DNA from: Algibacter pacificus
Lineage (GTDB): Bacteria > Bacteroidota > Bacteroidia > Flavobacteriales > Flavobacteriaceae
Direction: 5' to 3'
Assembly: GCF_008033385.1 (NCBI RefSeq)
Contig: NZ_VOGY01000002.1
Span: 124,001-188,000 of the forward strand
Length of the DNA stretch: 64,000 nt
The translations under genes were made by a program, and so were the position numbers. The notes under the pieces were generated by a model. That model was not told where the DNA came from, made no database searches, and was given only the letters and a program-made list of their open reading frames with translations. Positions 53,425 to 63,442 of the stretch are shown here, one piece after another. Every line of letters begins with the position of its first letter. Positions within the stretch are counted from its first letter, which is position 1.

Positions 53425-56400
53425 ATGAAATTAAATTTATATCAAAAAAGAAAATTATTTCCCACACAGTTTTTGTCGCTATTTATTTTAACAATTACGC
53501 TTTTTGGGGTATCCACACAGCGAATTATAGCTCAAAACAATTTAGAAACAACAACAACATTAAAAGTAAAAAATGTTACCCTCAATCAAATATTTAAACA
53601 ATTAGAACAAAATACACCTTATCAATTTAGTTATTCTGATGCTATTTTGAATAACGAAAAGGGGTTTACCTATAATTTTACCAATCAAAAGTTAAAAACT
53701 ATTTTAGATAAAGTATGTAAAGATGCTCAAATAAACTATTTAGTAAACGGTAAAAATATAACCTTAAGTGGTGTTACCAAAGTTAACGTTTATGGTAAAA
53801 TTAGTGATGAACAAGGTATGCCATTAACCGGGGTAAATGTTATTTTAAAAGGAGAAAAAAAAGGTGTTTTAACCGATTTTGATGGTAACTATGCATTGCA
53901 AGTACCCGTAAACAGCACCTTAGTTTTTTCGTTTATGGGAATGATTACTGTAGAAAAAGCAACTAAAAAAGGAGGTCTTTTTAACATAGTAATGGAAGAA
54001 GATTTGGTTGCTATTGATGAAGTTGTAGTAACAGCACTTAATATTTCACGCGAAGAAAAATCTCTTGGATATTCTGTAGACAAAATAGAAAGTGATGAAA
54101 TTAATAAAACGGTTTCTGGTAACTGGTTAAACAGTTTAAATGGTAAAGTAGCAGGGTTAACATTTACATCGGCCAATTCAGGGCCAAGTAGTTCTATTCG
54201 TGTGTCTTTGAGAGGGGATCAATCTTTAAATTACGGTAATAACGAAGCGCTTTTTGTTATAGATGGTGTGCCTGTAAATTCTGGTACCACAGCAACCAGA
54301 AGCGTAAGTAATTATGCTCAAGCCGATGCTCCAGTAGATTACGGTGACGGTATGAGTGATATTAACCCAGAAGATATTGAATCCGTATCGATTTTAAAAG
54401 GACCAGCAGCAGCAGCCTTATACGGTTCTCGAGCTGCCAACGGCGCTATAATGATAACGACTAAATCGGGTAGAAAAAACAAAGGCTTAGGCATTACAGT
54501 AAACTCTTCGGTAACTTTTGAGCAAGCCGGATATTTTCCTGATTTTCAAACCCAATTTGGCAATGGCTCTGATATGGGGGCTCGAGAATATTCGCTTTGG
54601 GAACTTACACCAGAAATAACGCCAGACGGTATAGAGCAACCTAGGCATTACTCACGTTATACCTTTGGTGAAGCATTTAATGAAAATGAACTACGTTATT
54701 TGTATGCTTCTAAAAATTGGGGTAATAATACATATACTAAGTTGCCTTGGGTTTATAAAGACGATTGGTATACCGGGTTATTTCAAACAGGAGTTACAAA
54801 AATTAACACCGTTAGTATTAATGGAAATAATGGCAATGGTACATCAACACGTTTTTCGGTAACAGATTTTAATAACGAATGGATTTTACCTAACACCGGT
54901 TTTAAACGTAATACGATTTCATTGGCCATAAACACACCTGTTGCAGAACGTATTAAATTAACGGCAAAGGTAAATTATAATAAAAAGAAAAGTGATAACA
55001 TGCCCGTAAGCGGTTATGATGAAACTAACCCAATGTACGCTTTAGTTTGGGGATTTAATGTTAATAGTATTCAAGATTGGAAAGATGAATATTTTAACGG
55101 ACGCTACAATTATGCCAATTGGAATGCTGGTGGCGAAAATGGAATGGGACTTGTATTCCCTTCGGCAAATTCGTTTAACCCGTATCGTACCCTTTATGAA
55201 GCTTTAAATACACAAGATAAAAATCGTGTTTTTGGAAGCATCGGGCTAACCTTTGATATTTTAGACGGACTAACTTTAGATTTACGCTCTGGTTTAGATT
55301 GGTCCGATGAATATAGAACGCAACGTAAACCGCATTACACGGCTGGATATCAAAACGGATTTTATAGAGAACAAACCGTTAGGTTTTTAGAGAATAATAA
55401 CGATTTTATGCTGCGCTATAATAATACATTTAATAATGGACGCCTAGCATTTTCGGCTATGGTTGGCGGTAATAACCGTGTTAATGAGTATTATAACAAC
55501 AAAATTACATTAAGTGAGTTAGGTGAAGAAGGTATTTATCATACTACAAATGTACCAACCGGTGTTAACCCAGATCCTTATAACTATAGGAGTGAAAAAA
55601 TAGTAAACAGTTTATATGGTCTTGTATCATTAAGTTGGGACGACGCCTATTTTTTTGATGTTACAGGGCGTAACGATTGGTCGAGTACGTTAGCTAGAGG
55701 AAACTGGTCGTATTTTTACCCGTCGGTTTCGGCTAGCGCATTGTTGAATAAAACCTTCAATTTAAAAAAGCATGCACCATGGGTAGATATGCTAAAAGCA
55801 CGTCTATCTTGGGCAAATGTAGGTAATGATACCTCGGCCTATTCATTAGACCAGGTGTATAGTACGACGTCATTCCCTGGAGGTTATACTTTACCAGGAA
55901 ATATTCCTAACCCCTTGATTCAACCAGAAAACGTTGAAAGTTGGGAGGCCGGTATAGAAGCTAAACTATTTAAAAACAGGGTGTCTTTTGATGTTACGGC
56001 GTATCATGCATCAACTACAAATCAAATTGTTTCAGTCGATGTAGATCAAATAACAGGTGCTACAGGAATGACTATTAACGCTGGAGAAATTTCTAATAAA
56101 GGTATAGAGGTTTCAGCAAATTTTGTGCCTATTAGAACAAACAATTTTAAATGGGATTTTGATGTTACCTGGTCTAAAAATATCAATAGATTAGAGCGCT
56201 TACAAGATGGGTGGGATGCCACAGTACCATTACAAACCGATATGGGAACAACCATTGGGAGTAGAACGTATGTGTACTCTTATGTTGGTGAAGAAATGCA
56301 TGTATTGTATGGGCGCGGTTTTCAAAGAGCTCCTGAGGGTGCTACTTATGTTGATGAAAATGGCGAAACTCAGGATGCATCGGGTATGCACATAGTAAAT

Positions 56401-57012
56401 TCTGAGGGATATCCGGTGCTAGATAATGCTCCTGAAACTAGAATTGGTAGTGTAAATCCAGATTGGCGTGCAGGTATGGTACAACGTTTTAAATATAAAA
56501 ACCTTATGCTTTCAGCTACATTTGCAGGTCAATTGGGAGGTAATGCTTTTTCGGTAACAAACTTTGCTTTGTCTTATCAAGGAAAACTTAATAATTCTAT
56601 TGAAGGGCGTTATGATGGTATTGTGCACTCTGGTGTTAATGCTATTGAAAATACTGATGGCTCTATAACGTACACCAAAAACAATACGGTAACAAATAGT
56701 ATTCAAACTTATTACAATACCTACGTTTGGAATCGTAATAATACAGAAATGAACACCTTTGATACTTCTTATTTAAAATTAAGAGAGTTACGTTTAGATT
56801 ATCAACTGCCAACAAAATTATTAAGTAAAATAGGCATGTTTAAAGGTATAAGTTTTGGAGCCTATGCCACAAATGTCTTTATGATTACAGATTTTCCACA
56901 GTACGATCCAGATACAGGTATGCTAAACGGTTCTAATATTTATAAAGGCATAGAGTCTATGACTTTTCCAATGACAAGAACTTACGGATTAAACGTTAAA
57001 CTTTCATTCTAA
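53425..57012 (+). CDS. SusC/RagA TonB-dependent transporter with STN domain (second ECF locus)
   Basis: This is an outer-membrane transducer-transporter of 1195 residues. Order: signal peptide to about residue 37 ('STQRIIAQ'); STN domain (about 43-113, 'TLKVKNVTLNQIFKQLEQNT'); CarboxypepD_reg-like domain (about 120-190, 'YGKISDEQGMPLTGVNVILK'); TonB-box region 'IDEVVVTALNISREEKSLGY'; plug with 'SIRVSLRGDQSLNYGNNEAL' and 'ILKGPAAAALYGSRAANGAI'; barrel ending 'MTRTYGLNVKLSF'. The STN domain fits the FecR/ECF pair just upstream, so substrate presence should induce the operon. Its SusD partner begins 10 bp downstream. Confidence 0.95.
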   Translation: MKLNLYQKRKLFPTQFLSLFILTITLFGVSTQRIIAQNNLETTTTLKVKNVTLNQIFKQLEQNTPYQFSYSDAILNNEKGFTYNFTNQKLKTILDKVCKDAQINYLVNGKNITLSGVTKVNVYGKISDEQGMPLTGVNVILKGEKKGVLTDFDGNYALQVPVNSTLVFSFMGMITVEKATKKGGLFNIVMEEDLVAIDEVVVTALNISREEKSLGYSVDKIESDEINKTVSGNWLNSLNGKVAGLTFTSANSGPSSSIRVSLRGDQSLNYGNNEALFVIDGVPVNSGTTATRSVSNYAQADAPVDYGDGMSDINPEDIESVSILKGPAAAALYGSRAANGAIMITTKSGRKNKGLGITVNSSVTFEQAGYFPDFQTQFGNGSDMGAREYSLWELTPEITPDGIEQPRHYSRYTFGEAFNENELRYLYASKNWGNNTYTKLPWVYKDDWYTGLFQTGVTKINTVSINGNNGNGTSTRFSVTDFNNEWILPNTGFKRNTISLAINTPVAERIKLTAKVNYNKKKSDNMPVSGYDETNPMYALVWGFNVNSIQDWKDEYFNGRYNYANWNAGGENGMGLVFPSANSFNPYRTLYEALNTQDKNRVFGSIGLTFDILDGLTLDLRSGLDWSDEYRTQRKPHYTAGYQNGFYREQTVRFLENNNDFMLRYNNTFNNGRLAFSAMVGGNNRVNEYYNNKITLSELGEEGIYHTTNVPTGVNPDPYNYRSEKIVNSLYGLVSLSWDDAYFFDVTGRNDWSSTLARGNWSYFYPSVSASALLNKTFNLKKHAPWVDMLKARLSWANVGNDTSAYSLDQVYSTTSFPGGYTLPGNIPNPLIQPENVESWEAGIEAKLFKNRVSFDVTAYHASTTNQIVSVDVDQITGATGMTINAGEISNKGIEVSANFVPIRTNNFKWDFDVTWSKNINRLERLQDGWDATVPLQTDMGTTIGSRTYVYSYVGEEMHVLYGRGFQRAPEGATYVDENGETQDASGMHIVNSEGYPVLDNAPETRIGSVNPDWRAGMVQRFKYKNLMLSATFAGQLGGNAFSVTNFALSYQGKLNNSIEGRYDGIVHSGVNAIENTDGSITYTKNNTVTNSIQTYYNTYVWNRNNTEMNTFDTSYLKLRELRLDYQLPTKLLSKIGMFKGISFGAYATNVFMITDFPQYDPDTGMLNGSNIYKGIESMTFPMTRTYGLNVKLSF

Positions 57013-57022
57013 AAAAACAGTT

Positions 57023-58591
57023 ATGAATTATTTAAAAAAAATAGTAACCATAAGTTTAATTGGTTTTGTACTTGCTTGTACAGCAGATTTTGAAGAAACA
57101 AACACCAACCCAAACCGAACAAATGTTGGCGATATTAAAGCTAGCGGCATGTTTGAACCTTTACTTTACAACGGTATTAATGCTTGGCAATACTACTCGT
57201 GGTTTTGGAATAACGAATTAATTCAGTTTACAGCCTTTACCGGCGGAACAACAAGGCAAGAACATCGTTATTTTATTGGCGATCAAAATTGGCAAAATGT
57301 TTGGAACACCTATGCACGTTATACCAACAATGCATTGCATATGTATGATTTAAGCGTTGCTGAAAACGACAAATCTTTACAAGCCATAGCTTTAACATTA
57401 AAAGTGTTATACATGTCTAATTTAACCGATATATATGGTGATATACCCTATTCTGAAGCGTTTCAAGTTCGAGAAGGTGGCACCACCGAGCCAAAATTTG
57501 ATGCTCAAAAAGAGGTTTATATGCAAATGTTTAACGATTTGGAAGCTGCAAATACTTTATATGCTGATAATCCTGTGTTTATAAAACCAACTTTAGATGG
57601 TATGTATGGCGGTAGTATGGAGCAATGGAAAAAATTCAACAATGCGTTATACCTGCGTTTGTTATGCCGTGTAAGTGGTAGAGCAGAAATGAACACAGCA
57701 GATAAAATAACCCAGATTGTTAATAATCCAAGCAAATATCCAATATTCGAATCTAATGACGATAATGCTACGGTTCAATTTTCTGGAGCAGATCCTTACA
57801 GAAGTAGATTTGCAAACACTAATGAAAATGGATTTACAAGCTCTGGCAGAAAATTAACCGAACAACTTATTAACATGACCGTTTTAACCGATGATTTTGG
57901 CAATCAAGTTTATGAAGATCCGCGTTTAGCTATTTATGGCAAGAAAAACCCCAATTATTTGGTTAACGGAGAAAACGTATGGAAAGGCACCGTAGCGGGG
58001 TGTACAGAAGCAGAACAAAGTGAAGTTGATGCAGGAACATCATGGTTAAATACAGCCGTTTTTTGTAGAGCCGAAATGCCAGCAAGCTACATGGATTTTG
58101 CCGAAGTACAATTTATTTTAGCCGAAGCTACATTAAAAGGCTATATTCCTGGTGGCGACGCAGTAGCTAAGCAATATTATGAAAGCGCTGTTACTGCTTC
58201 TATTGAGAAATGGTCCAAATTAGGTGCATTTAGCGAAGTGCCAGTTGAAATTTCCGAAGCACAAATAAATACATTTTTAACTTCAAAATTAGCTTCTTGG
58301 GATACTGCTATTAATAAACAAGCACTTATTGCCAATCAAAAATATTTAGCATTATTCTGGATTGGTATGGAGGCTTACCATGAATACCGACGCACAGGAT
58401 ATCCAGAATTAACTATAGGGCGTGGTGCCGTATTTAACGATTATATTCTGCCAACACGTTTTGCTTACCCTAATACCACTATGGCTACAAACAATGCTAA
58501 TGCACAAGAAGCTTTAAACCGTATGAATGGTGAAAATAATATGAAAACACCAGTTTGGTGGAGTAAACAAGCCATTGAAAGCGACAACTAA
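57023..58591 (+). CDS. SusD/RagB lipoprotein (SusD_like_2 type, phosphoester locus)
   Basis: This is the surface lipoprotein partner of the STN-type SusC. The lipobox ends at C19 ('LIGFVLACTADFEE'). The pattern 'WNTYARYTNNALHMYDLSVA', 'AIALTLKVLYMSNLTDIYGD' then 'IPYSEAF', and 'GSMEQWKKFNNALYLRLLCR' are the signature of the SusD-like_2 group, whose C-terminus here is 'QKYLALFWIGMEAYHEYRRT' followed by 'GYPEL'. At 522 residues it is typical. This group often accompanies SusC proteins of the ECF/FecR-controlled kind. The BACON lipoprotein gene follows 18 bp on. Confidence 0.93.
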   Translation: MNYLKKIVTISLIGFVLACTADFEETNTNPNRTNVGDIKASGMFEPLLYNGINAWQYYSWFWNNELIQFTAFTGGTTRQEHRYFIGDQNWQNVWNTYARYTNNALHMYDLSVAENDKSLQAIALTLKVLYMSNLTDIYGDIPYSEAFQVREGGTTEPKFDAQKEVYMQMFNDLEAANTLYADNPVFIKPTLDGMYGGSMEQWKKFNNALYLRLLCRVSGRAEMNTADKITQIVNNPSKYPIFESNDDNATVQFSGADPYRSRFANTNENGFTSSGRKLTEQLINMTVLTDDFGNQVYEDPRLAIYGKKNPNYLVNGENVWKGTVAGCTEAEQSEVDAGTSWLNTAVFCRAEMPASYMDFAEVQFILAEATLKGYIPGGDAVAKQYYESAVTASIEKWSKLGAFSEVPVEISEAQINTFLTSKLASWDTAINKQALIANQKYLALFWIGMEAYHEYRRTGYPELTIGRGAVFNDYILPTRFAYPNTTMATNNANAQEALNRMNGENNMKTPVWWSKQAIESDN

Positions 58592-58609
58592 AATATAAAA
58601 CGTAAACAG

Positions 58610-59833
58610 ATGAAAACAAGAGATAAAATAGATATAAGTAATTTATCAAAGTTATGGATATTCATATTACTACTGGCAGTATTGGTTGGTTGTAGTGATG
58701 ATGAAGGTGTAGCCGAAGCACCATATTTTTCAATAGAAGAGAACCCAATAGGGCTTTCAGTTGATGTTAATGGGCTAACACAAAGTTATGTGGTGCGTTC
58801 TAATCAACCATGGGAAGTTATTGCGCAAAGTGAAGGTAATTGGGTTAAGGCTTTTCCTAATAAAGGTAATGATGATGGTATTTTCAAATTTATAGTTGAA
58901 GAAAACGATACGTTTGAAGCTAGAGTTATTAATTTTGCTTTTCTTGTTAATGGTACAGAGCAACCTGCGTTATTTCGTATTAATCAAGAGGCCAATGTGC
59001 CTTTTATTAATGTACAAAATGCAGATGCTGGTATAGCTGTACCATCTGTAGGAGGCGATTTTCAAATTAATTTAAACGCTAATGTAGATTGGAGCTATCA
59101 AATTACTAACGGGCAGTGGATTTCAGAGTTAGAAATTGGCGAAACATTTATAAAACTTTCTGCAGAAAAAAATAAAGGAACGGAGCGTGTAGCCACATTA
59201 ACCGTGAAATCGGCTAATTATCCAACGTTAACAAAAAATATAGCCATAACACAATCTGACGGTAGTATAGTATTAGAAGAATATTTTGATTGGTTAACAT
59301 ACGGAAGCACTATTTTTTACACCACTTCTGGTGAAAAACGTATGGACTCCTGGACAGATGATGAATTAAATAGAGGCTGGAGCAGTACTCCAAATACAAA
59401 CTCTAGTAATCAACAAGTTGTATATGCTAGAACCGGCTTTGTAAAATTAGGTAAAACAGGCTATGGAGGCGATTTAATTTCACCTAAATTTTCAATTCTT
59501 GATGAAGAAACTAATGTAAAAGTAACCTTTAAAGCGGTGCCGTATCAAACTAAAAAAGGTACGCAAGATGATAACCTTTTAAAAGTAGGTGTTGTTGGTC
59601 CTGGTACACCTAGTGCCGAGGCTTTTACTATTGGTAATTGGCCAGATTATAGTACAGACCCAGAATGTATTGCGATTTGGCAGGCGCCTTCGGCTACTTA
59701 CACTTTTACTATTACGGGGGCTACAAGTGAAACGCAATTAAGATTGCTTGGTGGCGATTTTACCCTTGCGGGTGTTGGTAAAGGTAAAAACAGAATTTTT
59801 ATAGATGATATAAAAGTTGAAATAATTGAATAA
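58610..59833 (+). CDS. BACON-domain surface lipoprotein
   Basis: This 407-residue lipoprotein has its lipobox Cys at C28 ('LLAVLVGCSDDEG'). Two BACON-like Ig domains follow (about 40-127 and 132-218). Each shows the family's W near the middle and a late strand with conserved N/Q-Q: 'VVRSNQPWEVIAQSEGNWVK' then 'LFRINQEA'; and 'LNANVDWSYQITNGQWISEL' then 'NIAITQSDG'. The C-terminal part (about 222-405) is a beta-rich, jelly-roll-like domain beginning 'VLEEYFDWLTYGSTIFYTTS', of the kind seen in choice-of-anchor or DUF5017-like domains. It sits between SusD and the phosphoesterases, so a surface substrate-binding or mucin-type-binding role is inferred. Confidence 0.82.
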   Translation: MKTRDKIDISNLSKLWIFILLLAVLVGCSDDEGVAEAPYFSIEENPIGLSVDVNGLTQSYVVRSNQPWEVIAQSEGNWVKAFPNKGNDDGIFKFIVEENDTFEARVINFAFLVNGTEQPALFRINQEANVPFINVQNADAGIAVPSVGGDFQINLNANVDWSYQITNGQWISELEIGETFIKLSAEKNKGTERVATLTVKSANYPTLTKNIAITQSDGSIVLEEYFDWLTYGSTIFYTTSGEKRMDSWTDDELNRGWSSTPNTNSSNQQVVYARTGFVKLGKTGYGGDLISPKFSILDEETNVKVTFKAVPYQTKKGTQDDNLLKVGVVGPGTPSAEAFTIGNWPDYSTDPECIAIWQAPSATYTFTITGATSETQLRLLGGDFTLAGVGKGKNRIFIDDIKVEIIE

Positions 59834-59842
59834 TATAATTTT

Positions 59843-61825
59843 ATGAATCAAACACGAAGAAAATTTATTAAACTCGGTGGCTTAACAACACTTGCTAGCC
59901 TTAGTGGTTTGGGTCTTACTTTATTTAATTGCGAAAGTAATGATGACGTAAGTATTGATGAAAATAATAATTTAAATATTTCTGGTGTTTCAATTCCTTC
60001 GGTGGTTGAGGTTGACAGAAATGGACAAACAACCTTAACAGGAAAAGGCTTTATGGTTGGAGATACAATTACGTTTGTATCTTCAACAAATCCATCCAGT
60101 TTTTCAGGTACGGTGGTTCAAGTTTCTGCTAGTACATTTACATTTTCTATTCCTTCAACTTTTGAATCAAACACGTATAAAGTTAGTGTTTCACGTAATA
60201 ACAACAGCCTTTTTTTAGGAAATATTTTGTTTTATGTTGTGGCCAATACAAATATTCCCGATGTTGATGGAAAAAATATAAAAGGGGTAGTCTATAGTAA
60301 CGGCGAAGGAGTTGCAAACGTAGTAGTTTCCGATGGTTACAACCTAACTGTTACAGATACAGAAGGCCGCTATTATTTGTCCTCTAATAAAAAAACAGGT
60401 TTTGTTTTTATTTCTATTCCCGGTAATTATGAGGTGGTTAATGTTGGTAGTGCACCACAATTTTTTAAGCGTGTAAGTAGCAGTTTAGAAACTATAGAAC
60501 AAAAAGATTTTTCGTTAATTAAAGTGCAAAATGAGGAGCATGTTGTACTCTCCTTAGCCGATTGGCATTTGGCGAATAGAAATAACGATTTGGAGCAATT
60601 TACAACTAAAGTACTGCCAGATATTAATAGTACTATAGAAAAATATACAGCCAAAGGCTCTAAAGTCTATGCTTTAACTTTAGGCGATTTAACTTGGGAT
60701 GCTTATTGGTATAATAATAATTTTGGATTAAACGACTATGTGCCGTACATGAACAAAGTAAACGCACCGGTGTTCAACCTTATTGGCAATCATGATAATG
60801 ATCCCTATTTTTCTAATGACTGGGAAGCCGAAAACAAATATAGAGATAGTATTGGACCAACCTATTATTCCTTCAATTTAGGAAAAGTACATTACGTGGT
60901 TTTAGATAGTGTAGAGTATGTAAATTCTGGTGGTTCGCAAGGTACTATTGGTAGCCGAAATTTTAATGAAATGCTAACCAACGATCAAATAGAATGGTTA
61001 AAAAAAGATTTAGCAACCATTACCGATAAAAGTACACCTATTGTTTTAGCAATGCACACCCCGTTGTATAAAAACCCAACGGTTAATGCTAGTGGTCATC
61101 AAATAAATGCTAAGGATTTATCAAACGCTAATACACTAATAAATGTTTTGGCAAATTTTTCTACGGTACACGTACTATCTGGTCATGCTCATATTAATTT
61201 TTCTGTTGAAGAAGAACAAAATATCATGGAACATAACACAGCCGCCTTGTGTGCTACTTGGTGGTGGACTGGTAGAAATGGTTATGCCAATAATCATATT
61301 TGTAAAGACGGAAGCCCTGGTGGTTATGGTATTTGGCAAATAAATAATACCGATATAAAATGGCGTTTTAAAGGTATTGGTTTGGATGAAAATTATCAGT
61401 TTAGAACTTACGATGTTAATAGTATTCACATTACAGCAGCCAATTATGCACCAAATGTAAACGATGCAGATTTAGAAAATTATGCCGATGAATACGCAAG
61501 CCCAAGTACAAATAACCAGGTGTTAATTAATGTTTGGGGGTATGATTCGAAATGGAAAATTGAAGTTTCAGAAAACAGCCTGTTATTACCTGTAACTCGA
61601 GTTGCTGCCAAAGATCCACTACACATTATTTCATATGAAGCACTGCGTTTAAATGCAGGCGCAAAACCAACAAATGCATTTGTAACAAACAAAACCACAC
61701 ACTTTTTTAAAGTTAACGCAACAACGGCAGATTCTACTTTAATAATTAAAGTAACCGATAGATTTGGTAATGTTTACACAGAAAACATGGTAAGACCAAA
61801 AGCGCTGACTTTAGACATGGTTTAA
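59843..61825 (+). CDS. Calcineurin-like phosphoesterase, Tat-exported, probable lipoprotein
   Basis: This 660-residue metallophosphoesterase has a twin-arginine signal ('QTRRKFIKLGG', 3-13) and a possible lipid-anchor Cys at C30. An IPT/TIG-like Ig domain (about 47-133) precedes a carboxypeptidase-regulatory-like N-terminal metallophosphatase domain (about 145-222). The catalytic domain holds 'LADWHL' (D240, H242), 'LGDLTWD' (D282), 'GNHDND' (N316, H317, D318), 'AMHTP' (H405) and 'GHAH' (447-450), i.e. the full dinuclear metal site. A C-terminal MetallophosC domain (about 500-650) ends the protein. Hydrolysis of an extracytoplasmic phosphomono- or diester is inferred. The next gene encodes a related enzyme with a Sec signal. 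Confidence 0.9.
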   Translation: MNQTRRKFIKLGGLTTLASLSGLGLTLFNCESNDDVSIDENNNLNISGVSIPSVVEVDRNGQTTLTGKGFMVGDTITFVSSTNPSSFSGTVVQVSASTFTFSIPSTFESNTYKVSVSRNNNSLFLGNILFYVVANTNIPDVDGKNIKGVVYSNGEGVANVVVSDGYNLTVTDTEGRYYLSSNKKTGFVFISIPGNYEVVNVGSAPQFFKRVSSSLETIEQKDFSLIKVQNEEHVVLSLADWHLANRNNDLEQFTTKVLPDINSTIEKYTAKGSKVYALTLGDLTWDAYWYNNNFGLNDYVPYMNKVNAPVFNLIGNHDNDPYFSNDWEAENKYRDSIGPTYYSFNLGKVHYVVLDSVEYVNSGGSQGTIGSRNFNEMLTNDQIEWLKKDLATITDKSTPIVLAMHTPLYKNPTVNASGHQINAKDLSNANTLINVLANFSTVHVLSGHAHINFSVEEEQNIMEHNTAALCATWWWTGRNGYANNHICKDGSPGGYGIWQINNTDIKWRFKGIGLDENYQFRTYDVNSIHITAANYAPNVNDADLENYADEYASPSTNNQVLINVWGYDSKWKIEVSENSLLLPVTRVAAKDPLHIISYEALRLNAGAKPTNAFVTNKTTHFFKVNATTADSTLIIKVTDRFGNVYTENMVRPKALTLDMV

Positions 61826-61837
61826 AATAATAAAACA

Positions 61838-63430
61838 ATGAAAAATATAAATAGTAAATTAATAATAGCCCTTGCAATATTTTGCATGGCAACAACTCAA
61901 GTAATAGCCCAAAATATAGTTAGTGGGTATGTGTTTTCCGACACTAATAAAAATGGTAAAAAAGAAGCAAAGGAAAAAGGGATTGAAAATGTAGCGGTAA
62001 CCAATGGTAAAGAGGTTGTTCTTACCAATAAAAAAGGGATGTATGAGTTGCCTTTAAATAATGATGCTATAGTTTCGGTTATAAAACCAAGTAATTATCA
62101 AGTACCAATAAATCAAGATAACTTACCTCAATTTTTCTACATTCATAAACCTAACGGGTCTCCTAAATTAAAATTTAAAGGTGTTGAAGCCACAGGAAAA
62201 TTATCAAAAAAAGTTAATTTTCCTTTAATACCTTCAGATGAAAACAATGTGTTTACTGCACTTGTTTTTGGAGATCCACAACCTTATACTCAACAAGAAG
62301 TAGATTATTTTGCTAAAGGTATTGTTGATGAAGTAGCGAATATTAAAAATATACCTTTTGGATTGAGTTTGGGCGATTTAGTTGGTAATGATTTAAGCTT
62401 ATTTAATCCTTATATAAAGGCAACTAAAAAAACAGGTATTCCTTGGTATAACGTACTAGGAAACCATGATCTTAATTTTGATGTTGAAACCGATATGCTT
62501 TCCGATGAAACTTTTGAAGCTCATTTTGGACCCGCAAATTATGCTTTTAATTACGGTAAAGTTCATTTTATAATTATTGATAATATATTGTATCCAGATC
62601 CACGAAAAACTTCAAAATATTGGGGTGGTTTTAGAGAAGACCAATTTCAGTTTTTAAAAAACGATTTAAAACATGTACCAAAAGATTATTTAATTGTTTT
62701 GGCAATGCATATTCCTTTAAGTGAACCAGAAGACAATGATACTTTTAATGATATACACCGCCAGAGGTTATTCAATTTGTTAAAACCATTTTCAAATACC
62801 TTGTCGTTATCGGCTCATACCCATATTCAACGTCAAGATTTTTTTACAAAGACTAAGGGGTGGCCGCATGAAAAACCACACCATCATTACAACGTAGGAA
62901 CCACAAGTGGCGATTGGTATTCGGGAACATTAGATGCTAATAAAGTTCCCATTTCAACTATGCGAGATGGCACGCCAAAAGGTTATGCGTTTATAAATTT
63001 TAATGGTAACAAATACAGTGTAGATTATAAAGTTGCGGGTAAACCTAAAACCCATCAAATGGAAATATTTGCACCCAAAGTAGTCGCAAAATCTAAAAAA
63101 ACAAAGGCAGCAATTTATACTAACTTTTTTATGGGAAGAAAAAACGATGAGGTGCTATATAGAATTGATAGTGGTGAATGGAAACCAATGAAACATGTTG
63201 TAGAACCTGATCCGTCGTACGTGTCTCAAGTTATGAAAAGGGATGAATCTGAAACTCTAATACCAGGTAAGCGCGCATCAAACCCTATAGATTGTACACA
63301 TCTATGGAAAGGTAAAATTTTAACAAAATTAGAAGTAGGTGTGCATACTATTGAGGTAAAAGCAACAGATATGTTTGGTAAGGCACATTTTGCTAGCAAA
63401 ACATATCGTGTAGAAAATACGAACTTCTAA
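61838..63430 (+). CDS. Calcineurin-like phosphoesterase, Sec-secreted
   Basis: This 530-residue paralogue of the preceding enzyme has a Sec signal peptide (about 1-25, 'TTQVIAQ') instead of a Tat signal and no IPT/TIG domain. A carboxypeptidase-regulatory-like domain ('SGYVFSDTNKNGKKEAKEKG', about 29-110) is followed by the catalytic domain with 'FGDPQPY' (D146, Q148), 'LGDLVGND' (D180), 'GNHDLNF' (N209, H210, D211), 'AMHIP' (H291) and 'AHTHIQ' (H327, H329). A MetallophosC-like C-terminal domain follows. All metal ligands are present. It starts 12 bp after its neighbour and ends 12 bp before the GDPD gene. Confidence 0.92.
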   Translation: MKNINSKLIIALAIFCMATTQVIAQNIVSGYVFSDTNKNGKKEAKEKGIENVAVTNGKEVVLTNKKGMYELPLNNDAIVSVIKPSNYQVPINQDNLPQFFYIHKPNGSPKLKFKGVEATGKLSKKVNFPLIPSDENNVFTALVFGDPQPYTQQEVDYFAKGIVDEVANIKNIPFGLSLGDLVGNDLSLFNPYIKATKKTGIPWYNVLGNHDLNFDVETDMLSDETFEAHFGPANYAFNYGKVHFIIIDNILYPDPRKTSKYWGGFREDQFQFLKNDLKHVPKDYLIVLAMHIPLSEPEDNDTFNDIHRQRLFNLLKPFSNTLSLSAHTHIQRQDFFTKTKGWPHEKPHHHYNVGTTSGDWYSGTLDANKVPISTMRDGTPKGYAFINFNGNKYSVDYKVAGKPKTHQMEIFAPKVVAKSKKTKAAIYTNFFMGRKNDEVLYRIDSGEWKPMKHVVEPDPSYVSQVMKRDESETLIPGKRASNPIDCTHLWKGKILTKLEVGVHTIEVKATDMFGKAHFASKTYRVENTNF

Positions 63431-63442
63431 AAATTAATAAAA

